Assembly: GCA_031772625.1 (NCBI GenBank)
Contig: CM062817.1
Span: 887,640,184 to 887,704,183, forward strand
DNA length: 64,000 nucleotides
Reading direction: 5' to 3'
DNA from: Pinus tabuliformis
Taxonomy: Eukaryota; Streptophyta; Pinopsida; Pinales; Pinaceae
Shown: positions 25,768-37,610 of the stretch, one piece after another
How positions within the stretch are numbered: the first letter of the stretch is position 1
Layout of the letters: the number at the start of each line of letters is the position of its first letter
Position numbers and translations under genes: made by a program
Notes under the pieces: model-generated
The model's database searches: none
Told to the model about the DNA's origin: nothing
What the model saw: the letters and a program-made list of their open reading frames with translations, nothing else

Positions 25768-26871
25768 TGTTGATTTGGGGTAGCATCGGATGTGCTCTAG
25801 CCACGAAATTTGGTGGAGAGGTTGGGGCACATGAGATCTCCAGTACCCAGAAAGGGTTTGGACAGATTCTAAACAGTTCAGGAGATATTAAAATAATTAA
25901 TATTTTTAATGGAGTCCCTAAGTCTAAACTTAGGGAAAATAAAATACTAATGTGTATTAATATGAAATGTGTTAGAATGGTCCAAAAGACATGGATCAAG
26001 CCAGATCTAATCTTAGTCGTTGATTAGGGACTTAATCTCGGCAGTTGATATGTCAATAGGAAAAGTATAAGAGGAGGCTTGAGAGTCACTTGGAGAAAAC
26101 ACTAGAGTGATCAGTCATTCTATTCTCTAGAGCGGGGTTTGCTAAGAGAGATAGAATTAGTGATCGGGAGATGCAACTGAGGGGCAATTGAGTACAGAGA
26201 GACAGAGAAGCAAAGATAGCGTCGGGAGAGTAGCGCAGTAGCTAAGGAGAGTGACGCAGAGCCAGCCAGGGCTCACGCAGGGCCACGTAGAGGAAGCTAG
26301 GAGTTGCGTAGAGCCTCAAAGAGGCTAGCGTTGCTGACGCAGAGGGCCAGAGGGCTGACGAGGGCCTCCCAGGGCTGACGCAGACCCATCCGAGGTGACG
26401 CAGGGCCAGTGTGAGGCAGAGAGGGGTTGACGTAGTCCAGAGAGACGCTGGCGTTGGGGTTTCTGGGGTAGATTGTGTTAAGTCGCTGCCGGAAGGTTTA
26501 TCCGGGGTTTCAACCAAGAGATTTGTCAGAAATTGAGAGGTATTACTGCCAAGGAAATTCTTTTTTGGATAGGCCAGTTTTGACACCCAGATTGTACTCT
26601 AATATTGCTTAATAAGAAAACCCTCAGATGTTGCACCGTTTTCCCACATTGGCTTTTTCCGGGGACATTAGTCCAAAACTAATGGTGTCATATGGTGTGT
26701 TTGTTTCTGTTTCTTTTAGTTGCTAATCTGTAATATGTTGAGCATGCACTAGTGTTTATTTTCAGTATTTACATTGTAAATAACTTGTTAAGTTAAATAA
26801 CAAGTAGGTAGGAATAAATTAGATAAAGTGCATGGAGGGTTTCAAACTAAGTAAACTTAGAAACTTCAACA
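25768..26871 (+). repeat. 5' LTR of A2
   Basis: 1104 bp. It contains the U3 palindrome near 25917-25936, the TATA box at 26066-26073, a TGACGCAG-rich stretch at about 26250-26460 and the GGGGACAT box near 26650. Confidence 0.9.
26066..26073 (+). promoter_or_regulatory. TATA box of the family A LTR
   Basis: TATAAGAG lies after the AT-rich U3 and before the GC-rich R/U5 part. It is conserved at the same place in A1, A3, A4 and K (as CTCTTATA on the plus strand where these are inverted). Confidence 0.65.
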
Positions 26872-26884
26872 TGGTATCAAAGCG
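26872..26884 (+). other. Primer binding site of A2 (tRNA-iMet)
   Basis: TGGTATCAAAGCG directly follows the 5' LTR. Confidence 0.8.
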
Positions 26885-27477
26885 TGATTGCAGATCACAG
26901 GAGGACTAAAGGACATCAGCCAAGCAGAGAAATAGCAGCAGAAAACAACTGTCTCGAGGTGACAGACGTTGTTTCTAGCAAAGCATCAACAAGGAAGGGT
27001 GACACAGTGCCTGCGTCATCAAGAGTGAGCTGAGAAGAGGCAACGCATAGGCTAAGGAAGGCAAAGAAGCCTCACACAGAGCCACACAGTAGCTGGGAGG
27101 GTTGACGCAGTTGGCTGAGGAGGTCGGGTTGCTGGTTTCGGGACTATGCAGAGCCTAGGAGCTCTCACATTCCGGTTGCTGAGGTTTAGAAGGTTGTGGG
27201 AATATTGCAGAGTGGAGCTAGTGAGGTACTGTAATCTGAACAGTACCTGACAAAGCAAGGCCAGAGGAGTTGCTACCAAAGGTTTCTAGCCAAGGAACCC
27301 AGATCAGTGGTGTGGTTGCACAAGACGATCAAGGTAGGGGGCATCTCGACAGCGGTAGAAGGATTTCCAAGAGGGAAATCAAGACTCGGAGGGAGTCTAG
27401 AAGAGAACTTCCAAACGGGAAGTAGAGACTCGGAGGAGTCGAACAGAGAATTTCCAGGAGGGAAGTAGAGGAGCATC

Positions 27478-28344
27478 ATGGCACTACACGGAGTAAGAGA
27501 CCAGGATAGACTGGACGGAGCATCGAACTTCGCAGTCTGGAAGGCCAAAATCTTATCCGTACTTGACAGGAATCGTGTCAAGAACTTCGCCTTGAAGGTA
27601 ATAGCTATCCCAGTCGACCCCAATGATAATGACAAGTACAAGGAAGCGATGGTGAGGGCCAAGAGAATTATCCTTGACAGGGTCAAGGATCATGTAGTAC
27701 CACACATAGCCGAGAAGGAAACAACATTTGAGATGTGGGATGCTCTCAAGAAGTTGTACCAGCATACTTCTGTGCAGAGAAGAACGTTGCTTGAGAATCA
27801 GTTGAGGTCATATCAGATCAAGAAGTGAGAACCGGTTGACACCTTCCTTGGAGAACTGAATGAGATCTGAGATCAGTTGACTGCTATAGGGGCGACATCG
27901 GATCAGGAGCTGATGGTGAGGGCAGCCCTGAATGTTGTCTCAGAAGACTGGGAGGTATTTGTCCAGAGTATATTGGGCAGAGGGACACTTCCACTTTGGG
28001 ACGAGATGTGGGCAGCTCTTCGCCAGGAAGAGATCAGACGGCAGTCAAAGACAGGTAGCAGTAGCAAGGGGATCAAAGTCAAGCAGGAGGAGGAAGACGT
28101 GGCCCTAGCATCTGAGGGAAAGCAGGAAAAGCGGAAGAAGAAAGATCTCTCCAAGATCAAGTGCTTCCACTGTGGGGGCTTGGGTCATTATGCGACCCAG
28201 TGTCCAAGGAAGAAGAGTAAGGGAGAGTCTTCTAAAACTAAGACAGTGCCAGCACGCACAGAGAAGGAAGTTTTGACAGATGATGACTATGCCATGAGTG
28301 CACACGCACCACTTGAGCGGAAGTGGGGAGACATCAAGCTGTAG
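27478..28344 (+). pseudogene. Gag of A2 (Copia-type, CCHC zinc knuckle)
   Basis: The best copy of the family A gag: 867 bp from ATG to the conserved terminal stop, or 288 residues. It starts MALHGVRDQDRLDG; the gag core runs to about residue 190 (DWEVFVQSILGRG). A K/E-rich linker is followed by the zinc knuckle CFHCGGLGHYATQC at about residues 230-243, and the end is ERKWGDIKL. No protease motif follows. About two breaks. Confidence 0.9.
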
Positions 28345-29019
28345 TCAGGCGGACTACAAGCAATGAGGGGCAGGATCTTCGAGGTACCCAGCCTCTTGGA
28401 TTAGACCTTGCTACGGGAGCCCCGACGAGGAGTAGCAGGACTGGCTGATGTGGGTAGAGATGGATGCGGATGGAGTGGCAGAGGGAGCTACAGTGCAGGA
28501 GTCCCGAGACAATGCAAGGCTAGCAGGCTGCAGTAGTGCGAGAGGCACAGGAGTGTTGCACCAGTGCAGGATGGCAGAGAGAGGTGTGCAACGGTGCGAG
28601 ATGCAGGGAGTTGTTGCAGCCGCGCAGAGGGCAGAGAGGGAGCACTTGTCAGCGGCAGAGGGAGCTTCAGCATCAGTAGGTCTCTAGCCCAACAGGGAGG
28701 TCAGATTGGGAGATCAGTTACTTACTTCTTAGTAACTGAGTTGCAGTGCAGCAATGGGCAGCACGATGCAACATGATTAGAGGAGGTGCAGTGCAGATGC
28801 AGCGCTGGGAGAAAGGACCAGTAGCAACACAGATGCAGAGGGAGTTGTCGTACAGATGCAGCAATGGCAGTGGCAAAACCATGGGCAGCAGTACAGGATG
28901 CAGCAGTGCAAAGGATGTTGGGTAGGAAGGCCTAGCATCAGCACAGGTACCAATGCCAAATGATCAGAGTAATACTCAATGAGGAGTATTGCTAGAGCAC
29001 AGTCCTCGCTAAGAGGGAG
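28345..29019 (+). other. Conserved post-gag region of A2
   Basis: About 670 bp between the gag stop and the polypurine tract, rich in GCAG/GTGCAG phrases. Clearly homologous stretches lie at the same place in A1 (7608-8273), A3 (33545-34206), A4 (50545-51195) and element J (46751-46970). No known protein family recognised; it may be noncoding RNA sequence. Confidence 0.6.
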
Positions 29020-30120
29020 TGTTAATTTTGGTTAGCATTGGATGTGCTCTAGCCACGAAATATGGTGGAGAGGTTGGGGCATATGAGATCTCCAATACCT
29101 AGAAAGGGTTTGGGCATATTCTAAACAATTTAGGAGATATTAAAATAATTAATATTTTTAATGAAGCCCCTAAGTCTAAACTTAGGGAAAATAAAATATT
29201 AACGTGCATTAATATGAAACTGTGTTAGAATGGTCCAAAAGACATGGATCAAGCCAGATCTAATCTTAGCCGTTGATTAGGGACTTAATCTCAGTCGTTG
29301 ATATGTCAACAGGAAAAGTATAAGAGGAGGCTTGAGGGTCACTTGGAGAAAACACCAAAGTGATCAGTCATTCTATTTTCTAGAGCGGGGTTTGCTATGA
29401 GAGATAGAATCAGTGATCGGGAGATGCAGCTGAGGGGCAATTGAGTACAAAGAGACAGAGATAGTGTCGAGAGAACAATGCAGTAGCCAAGGAGAGTGAC
29501 GCAGACCCAGCCAGGGCTCACGGAGGGCCACACAGAGGAAGCCGAGAGTTGCGCAGAGCCTCAGAGAGGCCAACGTTGCTGACGCAGAGGGCCAGAGGGG
29601 TGACGCTAGGCCTCCCAGGGCTGACGCAGACCCATCCGGGGTGACGCAGGGCTAGAGTGAGGCAGAGAGGGGTTGACGCAGTCCAGCGAGAGGTTGACGC
29701 TGGTGTTTCTGGGGCAGATTTGCGCTGAGTAGCTGCCGGAAGTTTTATCCAGGGTTTCAGCCAGGAAATTTGTTAGAGACTAGGATGTATTACTGCCAAG
29801 GAAATTCTCTGTTGGGTAGGCCAGTTTCAGCACCCAGATTGTACTCTGGTATTGCTTAATAAGAAAATCCTCAGATAGTTGCACTAGTTTTCCCGCATTG
29901 GGTTTTTCCGGGGACATCAGTCCAAAAATAATGGTGTCATATGGTGTGTTTGTTTCTGTTCCTTTTAGTTGTTGATCTGTAATATGTTGAGCATGTACTA
30001 GTGTTTATTTTCAGTATTTACATTGTAAATAACTTGTTAAGTTAAATAACAAGTAGGTAGGAATAAATCAAATAAAGTGCATGGAGGGTTTCTAACTAAG
30101 TAAACTTAGAAACTTCAACA
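29020..30120 (+). repeat. 3' LTR of A2
   Basis: 1101 bp direct repeat of 25768-26871, ending AACTTCAACA. Confidence 0.9.
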
Positions 30121-30516
30121 GAAGTCCCCCGAAGAAAGGGTGAGCTCTCTGCTCGAAGAACTCTTGCTAAATAGCAAGTGACTCGGGTAAGCAACTTGAG
30201 CAACCAAAGACAAATTCGATATACCAAAGATCATCACATGAGTGTTGCCTTCCTTTTATAGATTTCGTGGAGCTCTTTTCCCTCTATCGTGGTTCCCTCA
30301 CTTAACCATCGACTTCCCCTCTCATGCAATTCGAACTAAGGAGTGCATATTTTCCTAGTGTGGGTGCCCCCCACGTATAACTTAACCAAACCAAAATAAC
30401 TTGCTACTAAATTCTAAGTCTCCTAATAAAATCGAATGGGCTCCATCTCCTCCAAAATTGGCCCCAAAATGTAGAGATTAATGCTATTCCAAATTAATTT
30501 AGGAAGGGACATTATA

Positions 30517-30532
30517 GTTCTCCCCTCCCAAA
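30517..30532 (-). other. Polypurine tract of element C
   Basis: The minus strand reads TTTGGGAGGGGAGAAC next to the 3' LTR. Confidence 0.75.
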
Positions 30533-30943
30533 TATTGCTTGTCTCCAAGAAACTTCAATGCTAGATGCTCAAGTATGTGCTCACCCTCCCAAGTAGCATC
30601 CTCATCTGGTAAGCTCTTCCAACACACCAAGTATTCTCTAATTATCATGCTTAGGAGCTTCCTTTCCCTACTCTCCAAGGTGGCCTCCAGTTCTAAGGTG
30701 CCCCTCATCATCAAGTGGAGGCAACTCCACAACTGTTGTAACCCGTTGCCCCAACACCCACTTGAGGCATGAAACATGGAAAATATTGTGGATCTTGCTC
30801 ACTGGTGGTAGCTCCAACTCATAAGCTACCTCTCCAACCCTCCTGATCACCTTGTAAGGCCCAAAAAATCGTGGTTGCAGCTTTTCGGCCCCCTTTTGTT
30901 TCAAAGTGGACTGTCGGTATGGTCGCAATCGAAGGTACACCAA
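30533..30943 (-). pseudogene. Integrase C-terminus and chromodomain of element C
   Basis: Minus-strand pieces give the integrase C-terminal segment (GPYKVIRRVGEVAYELELP, then IHNIFHVSCLK) and a chromodomain-like end (REYLVCWKSLPDEDATWE). This arrangement defines chromoviruses; the sequence is closest to the Tekay/Del type as I remember it. The chromodomain is thought to steer insertion to particular chromatin. Confidence 0.85.
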
Positions 30944-33130
30944 GTCCCCTTCCTCAAAATGCCTCTCCAGCCGCTACCTGTCAGCAACATCTTCTACTAA
31001 TGCTGAGTTCTCTGCAAATTATCCTTAAGAGCCTTGAGGATATCTTGGGTCTCTAGGATCCAATCTTTGGCCTTTGGGGCCCGACTGTCTCCACAAACAA
31101 TGTCAGCAAAAGATAAAGCATCATAACCAAATAGAGCACGAAAAGGAGTCATACCAATGGACATATGATGTGTCGTGTTGTAACAATACTCTCCCAAATG
31201 CAGTCATGGAATCCAAGCCTTCTATTGCCATGTCACGTAATTCCTAAGATAACCCTTTATCCATTTGTTCAACCTCTCTGTTTGGTCGTTGGTCTGTGGA
31301 TGGTAACTGGTGCTCGGGATGAGCTTAGTGCTAACTAGCCTGAAAAGCTCCTGCCAAAATACCCCCATGAATAGGCTATTTCATTCACTGACTATAGTCT
31401 TAGGAAGTTCTTGCGGGCGCAAGACCTCCCTAAAGAACACCTCTGTGAAAATTTGGATGCCCAAATTTCTACTGCAACAACTAATTACGTTTCTCCTATT
31501 TGTTAATTACTGAACAAAATTATTCATTGTTTCCTACAGTAAACACTGAAACTAATACACTGCAGCCTTCACCACTTAAATAAATTACAGAAACAAGAAA
31601 TTGAACAAGAAAGAAATACACAACACATCTACATAGTTATTTTTGGACAAATGTCCTTAAAAAAACCCAATGCGGGAAAACCGGTGCAGCAGCTCAGGGT
31701 TTTATTATTATGCAGTAGTAATTTCTTAATACAATCTTTGGATGCCCTGTTGGCTATCCAATACAGAGAATATCATTGACAAAGAGATGAGTGGATTACC
31801 TCACACTATCACTAGAGATCTGACTGATCCAGGTACTAAATGAACAGCCCCTGGCTGCCTCTACTCTGCCTCTGCGCCGTCACTGCATCATCCCAGCATC
31901 ACATTGTCTAGGGTCTGCGGCACTCCTTCTGGCTGATCGATTTGCCTCTGATATTCTGACTTCTGCTCTCCCAATCTTCCACCCTAGCTTCCAACTACAA
32001 AAATCGATTCCTCCAACAAATGTCGGATCTTCTCAAGGCTCTGCACTGTCTCTGCGTCAGCCTACGCTACCTCTGTGTGGCCCTGCGTCAGCCTCTTCTA
32101 GCTCCGCGCTGCCTCTGCCGGATCTCTCTCTGCCTCCTTTGCTGAGTATTCCCGGATAAGGAGAAATCTCCAACCGGAACTATCCCTACCCCTCACTGCA
32201 AAATCTCACTTCGAATTTCTCACAGGCAGTTGGTTTTCTTCAAAAATTCGATCTTTTGAACTCTACTCGATGTATTCTCTAATTGCCCATCGATGTCCTT
32301 ATAATCCTCCAATTGAGAACCAACGGCCCAGATTAGATTCTAATCAATGGCTCAAATCATTTGGGCTCGATCTTCATCTTCTGTTGAAGTTTCTAAGTTT
32401 ACTTAGTTAGAAACGCTCCATGCACTTTATCTGATATATTCCTACCTACTTGTTCTGTTACTTAATAAGTTATTTACAATGTAAATATTGAAAATAAACA
32501 CTAGTGCATGCTCAACATATTACAGATCAACAACTGAAGGAAACAGAAACAATCACACCAAATGTCACTGTCATTTTTGGACCAATGTCCCAGGAAAAAC
32601 CCAATGTGTGAAAACCGGTGCAGCTCTCTGAGGATTTTCTTATTAAGCAATATCAGAGTACAAACTGGGTGCCGAAACTGGCCTACCCAACAAAGAATTT
32701 CCTCCGCTCCAATTTGCCCCAGAAACCCCAATGTCTGCCTTTCTGGACTACGTCAGCCCCTCTCTGCCCAGCGCTGGCCCTGCATCACCCCGAATGGGTC
32801 TGCGTCAGCCTTAGGAGGCCCTGTGTCAGCCTTCTGGCCCTCTGCATCAGCAACGCTAGCCTCTCTGAGGCTCTACGCAGCTCCCGGGTACCTCTGCGTG
32901 GCCTTGCATGAGATCTAGCTGCTATTGCATCACTCTCCCCAGCTACTGCATTGTTCTCCTGGCACTATCTCTACCTCTCTCTCTCTGTACTCAATGCCCC
33001 TTAGCTGCAACTCCGATCATTGATTCTATTTCTCTTAGCAAACCCCTCTAGAGAATAAAATCACTGATCACTCTTGTGTTTTCTCCAAGTGACCCTCAAG
33101 CCTCCTCTTATACTTTTCTCGTTGACATAT

Positions 33131-33378
33131 CAATGGCCGAGATTAAGTCCTTAATCAATGACTAAGATTAGCTCTAGCTTGATCCATGTCTTTTGGACCA
33201 TTCTAACACAGTTTCATATTAATACACATTAATAATTTATTTTCCCTAAGTCTTCAATGGCCGAGATTAAGTCCCTAATCAATGGCTAAGATTAGCTCTA
33301 GCTTGATCCATGTCTTTTGGACCATTCTAACATAGTTTCATATTAATACACATTAATAATTTATTTTCCCTAAGCTTA
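33131..33378 (-). repeat. 124-bp tandem duplication in the 3' LTR of A3
   Basis: The U3 segment starting CAATGGCCGAGATTAAGTCC at 33131 recurs at 33255 with only a few differences. The other A LTRs have one copy. Confidence 0.9.
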
Positions 33379-34206
33379 GACTTAGGGACTCCATTAAAAA
33401 TATTAATTATTTTAATATCTCCTGAACTGTTTAGAATCTGCCCAAACCCTTCCTGGATATTGGAGATCTCATGTGCCCCAACCTCTCCACCAAATTTTGT
33501 GGCTAGAGCACATCCGATGCTGCCCCAAATCAACACTCCCTCTTAGCGAGGACTATTCTCTAGCAATACTCCTCACTGAGTATTACTCTGATCATCCGGC
33601 ATCGGTCCCTGTGCTGATGCTAGGCCTGTTTCCCACCATCCTCTGCACTGTTGTATCCTGTACTACTGCCTATGGTTCTGCCACTCCCACCGCTGCATCT
33701 GTACGACAGCTCCCTCTGCATCCGTGTTGTTACTGGTCCTTTCTCCCAGTGCTGCATCCGCACTGCACCTCCTCTCATCATGTTTCATCGTGTTTCCCAC
33801 TGCTGCACTACAACTCAGTTACTGAGAAGTAACTGATCTCCCAACCCTGACCTCTCTGTTGGGCTAGAGACCCTCCTGATGTTGAAGTTCCCTCTGTCGC
33901 TAACAAGTGCTCCCTCTCTGACTTCTGCGCTACTACAACAACTCCCTGCATCTCGCACCATTGCACACCTCTTTGTGCCATCCTGCACTGGTGAAACACT
34001 CCCGTGCCTCTCGCACTGCTACAGCCAGCTAGCCTCGCGCTGTCTCGAGACTCCTGCATTGTAGCTCTCTCTGCCACTTCATCCGCATCCATCTCTACCC
34101 ACATCAGCCAATTCTGCTACTCCTCTTTGGGGCTCCCATAGCAAGGTATAATCCAAGAGGCTGGGACCTCGAGGATCCTACCCCTCATCCCCTATAGTTC
34201 GCCTGA

Positions 34207-35074
34207 CTACAGCTCGATGTCTCCCTACTTCCACTCAAGTGGTGCGTGTGCACTCATGACACAGTCATCGTCTGTCTCCACTTCCTTCTCTGCCCTTGCT
34301 GGCGCTGCCTTAGTCTTGGGCGACTCTCCCTTAATCTTCTTCCTTGGACACTGGGTCACATAATGACCCAGCTCCCCACAGTGGAAACACTTGATCTTGG
34401 AGAGATCCTTCTTCTTCCGCTTCTTGCTTTCCCTCAGATGCTAGGGCAAAATCTTTCTCCTCTTCCTTTTTGACTCTGATCCCCTTACTGTTGCTTCCCG
34501 CCTTTGACTGTCGTCTGATCTCTTCTTGGCGAAGAGCCGCCCACATCTCATCCCAAGGTGGAAGTGTCCCTCTGCCCAGTATACTTTAGACAAATACCTC
34601 CCAGTCTTCTGAGACTGCATTCAGGGTTGTCCTTACCATCAATTCCTGATTCAGCATGGCTTCTATGGCAGTCAATTGATCTTGGATCTCATTCAGTCCT
34701 CCGAGGAAGGTGCCCATCAGTTTTCCCTTCTTCATCTGATATGACCTTAGCTGATTCTCTAGTAACATTCTTCTCTGTACAAAAGTATGCTAGTACAATT
34801 TCTTGAGGGCCTCCCACATCTCATACATCGTTTCCTTCTCGGCAATGTGTGGTACTACATGGTCCTTGACCCTGTCAAGGATGATGCTCTTGGCCCTCGC
34901 CATTACCTCCTCGTACTTGTCGTTATCATTGGGGTCGACTAGGATAGCTATAACGTTTAAGGCGAAGTTCTTGACACGATTTCTGTCAAGTATGGATAAG
35001 ATTCTGGCCTTCCAGACTACAAAGCTCAACGCTCCGTCCAGTCTATCCTGGTCTCTTACCCCGTGTAGTGCCAT
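34207..35074 (-). pseudogene. Gag of A3
   Basis: Same 288-residue plan as A2: MALHGVRDQDRLDGA at the start, gag core, basic linker, CCHC knuckle region and terminal KWGDIEL before the stop. Several breaks. Confidence 0.85.
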
Positions 35075-37079
35075 GATGCTCTTCTACTTCCCTCCTGGAA
35101 GTTCTCGATCTGACTCCCTCTAAGTCTTGATTTCCCTCTTGGAAATCCTCCTGCCGATGTCAACATGCCCCCTACTCTGATCATCTTATGCAACTGCACC
35201 ACTGACCCGGGTTTCTCTGCTAGAAACCCTCGGTAGCAACTCCCTCCTCTTGGCCTTGCTCTGTCAGGTATTGTTCTGACTACAGTACCACACCAGCTCC
35301 ACTCTCTAATATTCCCACAACCTTATAAACCCCAGCAACCTAAAGGTGAGAGCTCCTAGGCTCTGCGCAATCCCGGCACCAGCAACCCAGCCTCCTCAGC
35401 CAACTGCATCAACTCTCCTAGCTTCTGCATGAGGTTCCCCTTGCCTTCCTTGGCTTCTGCACTGCCTCTTCCTCGCTCACCCTTGATGACACAAGCACTA
35501 CATCACCCTTCCCTTGTTGTTGCTCTGCTAGAAACAACTTTTGTCACCTCGGGACAACTATTTTTTGTTGGTATTGCTCTGCTCAGCTGATGTCCTCAGT
35601 CCTCCTGTGATCACACCAAATGACACCGTTTCTGAGGGTTTTCTTATTAAGCATTATCAGAGTACAATCTGGGTGCCGAAACTGGCCTACCCAACAGAGA
35701 ATTTTCTTACCAGTAATACCTCTCAGTTTGAGACAAATCTCCTGGCTAAAACTCCAGATAATCCTTCTGACAGCTCCTCAGCTCCAATCTGCCCCAGAAA
35801 CCCCAGGGTCTGCCTTTCTGGACTGTGTCAGCCCCTCTCTACCCAACGCTGGCCCTGCATCACCCCGGATGGGTCTGCGTTAGCCTTAGGAGGCCCTACG
35901 TCAGCTTTCTGGCCCTCTACGTCAGCAACACTAGCCTCTCTAAGGCTCTGCACAGCTCTCGGCTGCCTCTGCGTGGCCCTGCGTGAGCTCTGGACACTAC
36001 TGCGTCACTCTTCCCGGCTACTGCGTTGTTCTCCCGACACTATCTCTACCTCTCCGTTTCTCTGTACTCAATGCCCCTCAGCTGCAACTCCAATCACTGA
36101 TTCTATCTCTCTTAACAAACCCCGCTCTAGAGAATAGAATGACTAATCACTCTGGTGTATTCTCCAAGTGACCCTCAAGCCTCCTCTTATACTTTTCTCG
36201 TTGACATATCAACGGCTGAGATTAAGTCCCTAATCAACGGCTAAGATTAGATCCACCTTGATCAATGTCTTTTGGACCATTCTAACACAGTTTGATATTA
36301 ATACACATTAATATTCTATTTTTGCTAAGTTTAGACTTAGGAACTCCATTAAAAATATTAATTATTTTAATATCTCCTAAACTGTTTAGAATCTGCCCAA
36401 ACCCTTTCTGGGTATTGGAGATCTCATGTGCCCCAACCTCTCCACCAAATTTTGTGGCTAGAGCACATCCGATGCTACCACAAATCAACATTTTCTTCTA
36501 GAAGTTTCACCCACAGTTAGATTAATACCCTTTAATTATTTTACTTTCCTAAGTATAGACTTAGGCACCCATTAAAGATAATTAATTGTTTTAATAAAAC
36601 TATCTTCGGGTGGAATTTCCCAAAACGATTTCTGGGTATTGGAGAATGCGTTTGTCGAAGCCTCCCTACAAATTTTGAGACTTAGAGCACATCCGATGCT
36701 ACTAGAAATAAACAAACTTTGTCACATGTGAAGCTGAATACTGTGTCGGAATGGCAAAGAAATGTGCAAACTTGGTCATCCGTTCAACCACCACAAAAAT
36801 GCAATCCTTCCCCTGCATCGAGGGAAGCTCGGTGATGAAGTCCATAGAGATACTCTCCCATTTACCCTAAGGAATGGGAAGAGGCTGCAATAGTCCTGTT
36901 GGACGGGTCAACTCCCCCTTGTTCCTCTGACAAGCCTCACACTCCTGCACATATCTCAACACGTCCCCCTTGAGGCCCTTCCAGGTGAAGCACTCTCTCA
37001 CCGCCATATAGGTCTTCCTGAACCCCTGGTGTCCAGACAAAGGAGAATCATGAGTTGCATGAAGGATGCACTCCCTCGA

Positions 37080-37601
37080 CTAGGACCCCGAAACCAAGAA
37101 TATGTGCCCTTTGTAGTATATAACCTCATCTATCACCCTGTGACGCTCATCCACATAGCTGCCCTCCAAGATCTCGTATGCCCAATGATCCTTGGAGTAC
37201 TCTACTAATAGTTGTGCCTTCCAATCATGGAAAATGCTAATGAGTGAAAGTCTTGCGGGTCTCCTGGATAGTGCATTTGCCACCACCTTGTGCTTCCCCT
37301 GCACATATTCAATATCAAAATCGTACACCTGCACCTTGCTGACCCATCTTTGTTGTCTATCAATAAGGCTCTGTTTCCTCATGAAGTGGCGAAAACTGTT
37401 GTGATCCGTCTTCACTCGAAACTGGTTGCCCACCAAGTATTGTCTAAACTTGGCCAATGAATGCATTATGGCCAACATCTCCTTATCGTATATGGAATAC
37501 GAAATCTCATGTGGTAGGAACTTTCGGCTCTCAAAAGCAATGGGGTGCCCTCCTTGGGACAACACTGCCCCAATCCCCTCACCCGATGCATTGCACTCCA
37601 A
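37080..37601 (-). pseudogene. RNase H domain of element C
   Basis: The segment begins ME-C-NASGEGIGAVLSQ (the DAS-G-x-G-AVL motif of gypsy RNase H). It continues SRKFLPHEISYSIYDKEMLAI, then RVKTDHNSF and DFDIEYVQGKHKVVANALSRR, all diagnostic of Ty3/gypsy. It lies between reverse transcriptase and integrase, as expected. Confidence 0.9.
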
Positions 37602-37610
37602 TGTGCAATT

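Larger units (their letters stand above)
25768..30120 (+). mobile_element. Gag-only Copia-type LTR element A2
   Basis: 4353 bp with ends TGTTGA...TCAACA and target duplication GAAGT (25763-25767 and 30121-30125). LTRs are 25768-26871 and 29020-30120. Internal: primer site 26872-26884, leader with TGACGCAG-type motifs, gag 27478-28344, post-gag region, polypurine tract 29011-29019. Around 15 of the first 150 LTR positions differ, so it is older than A1. Gag has about two breaks. Confidence 0.92.
24901..30516 (-). repeat. 3' LTR of element C, split by A2
   Basis: 24901-25767 continues at 30126-30516 after removing A2 and one GAAGT copy, giving about 1.26 kb. It matches the 5' LTR (1273 bp) throughout. 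Confidence 0.9.
32382..36490 (-). mobile_element. Gag-only Copia-type LTR element A3
   Basis: 4109 bp inserted in solo LTR E; flanks TCTTC and TTTTC form a near-perfect 5-bp duplication. Parts: 3' LTR 32382-33535, polypurine tract, post-gag region, gag 34207-35074, leader, and a 5' LTR to 36490 that is only partly preserved. Broken, with several breaks. Confidence 0.85.
31444..36714. mobile_element. Solo LTR E (Copia-type), split by A3
   Basis: 31444-32381 plus 36496-36714 make an LTR of about 1.16 kb, TGTGAAAATTTGG...AATAAACA. It has the ATGTCC...AAACCCAATGCGGGAAAACC box and a CTAAGTATAGACTTAGG palindrome. Flanking five-mers are ACCTC and AACTT, only a partial match, so the target duplication has decayed or my edges are off by a base or two. 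It interrupts the integrase of C. Confidence 0.7.
30997..37080 (-). pseudogene. Integrase of element C, split by solo LTR E and A3
   Basis: The part upstream on the minus strand (36715-37080) has [13 protein letters not shown]-like sequence, and the part downstream (30997-31443) has LPKTIVS and MGEYCYNTTHHMSIGMTPF. Together these are the gypsy integrase catalytic core in normal order, separated by inserted DNA. Broken several times. Confidence 0.8.
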
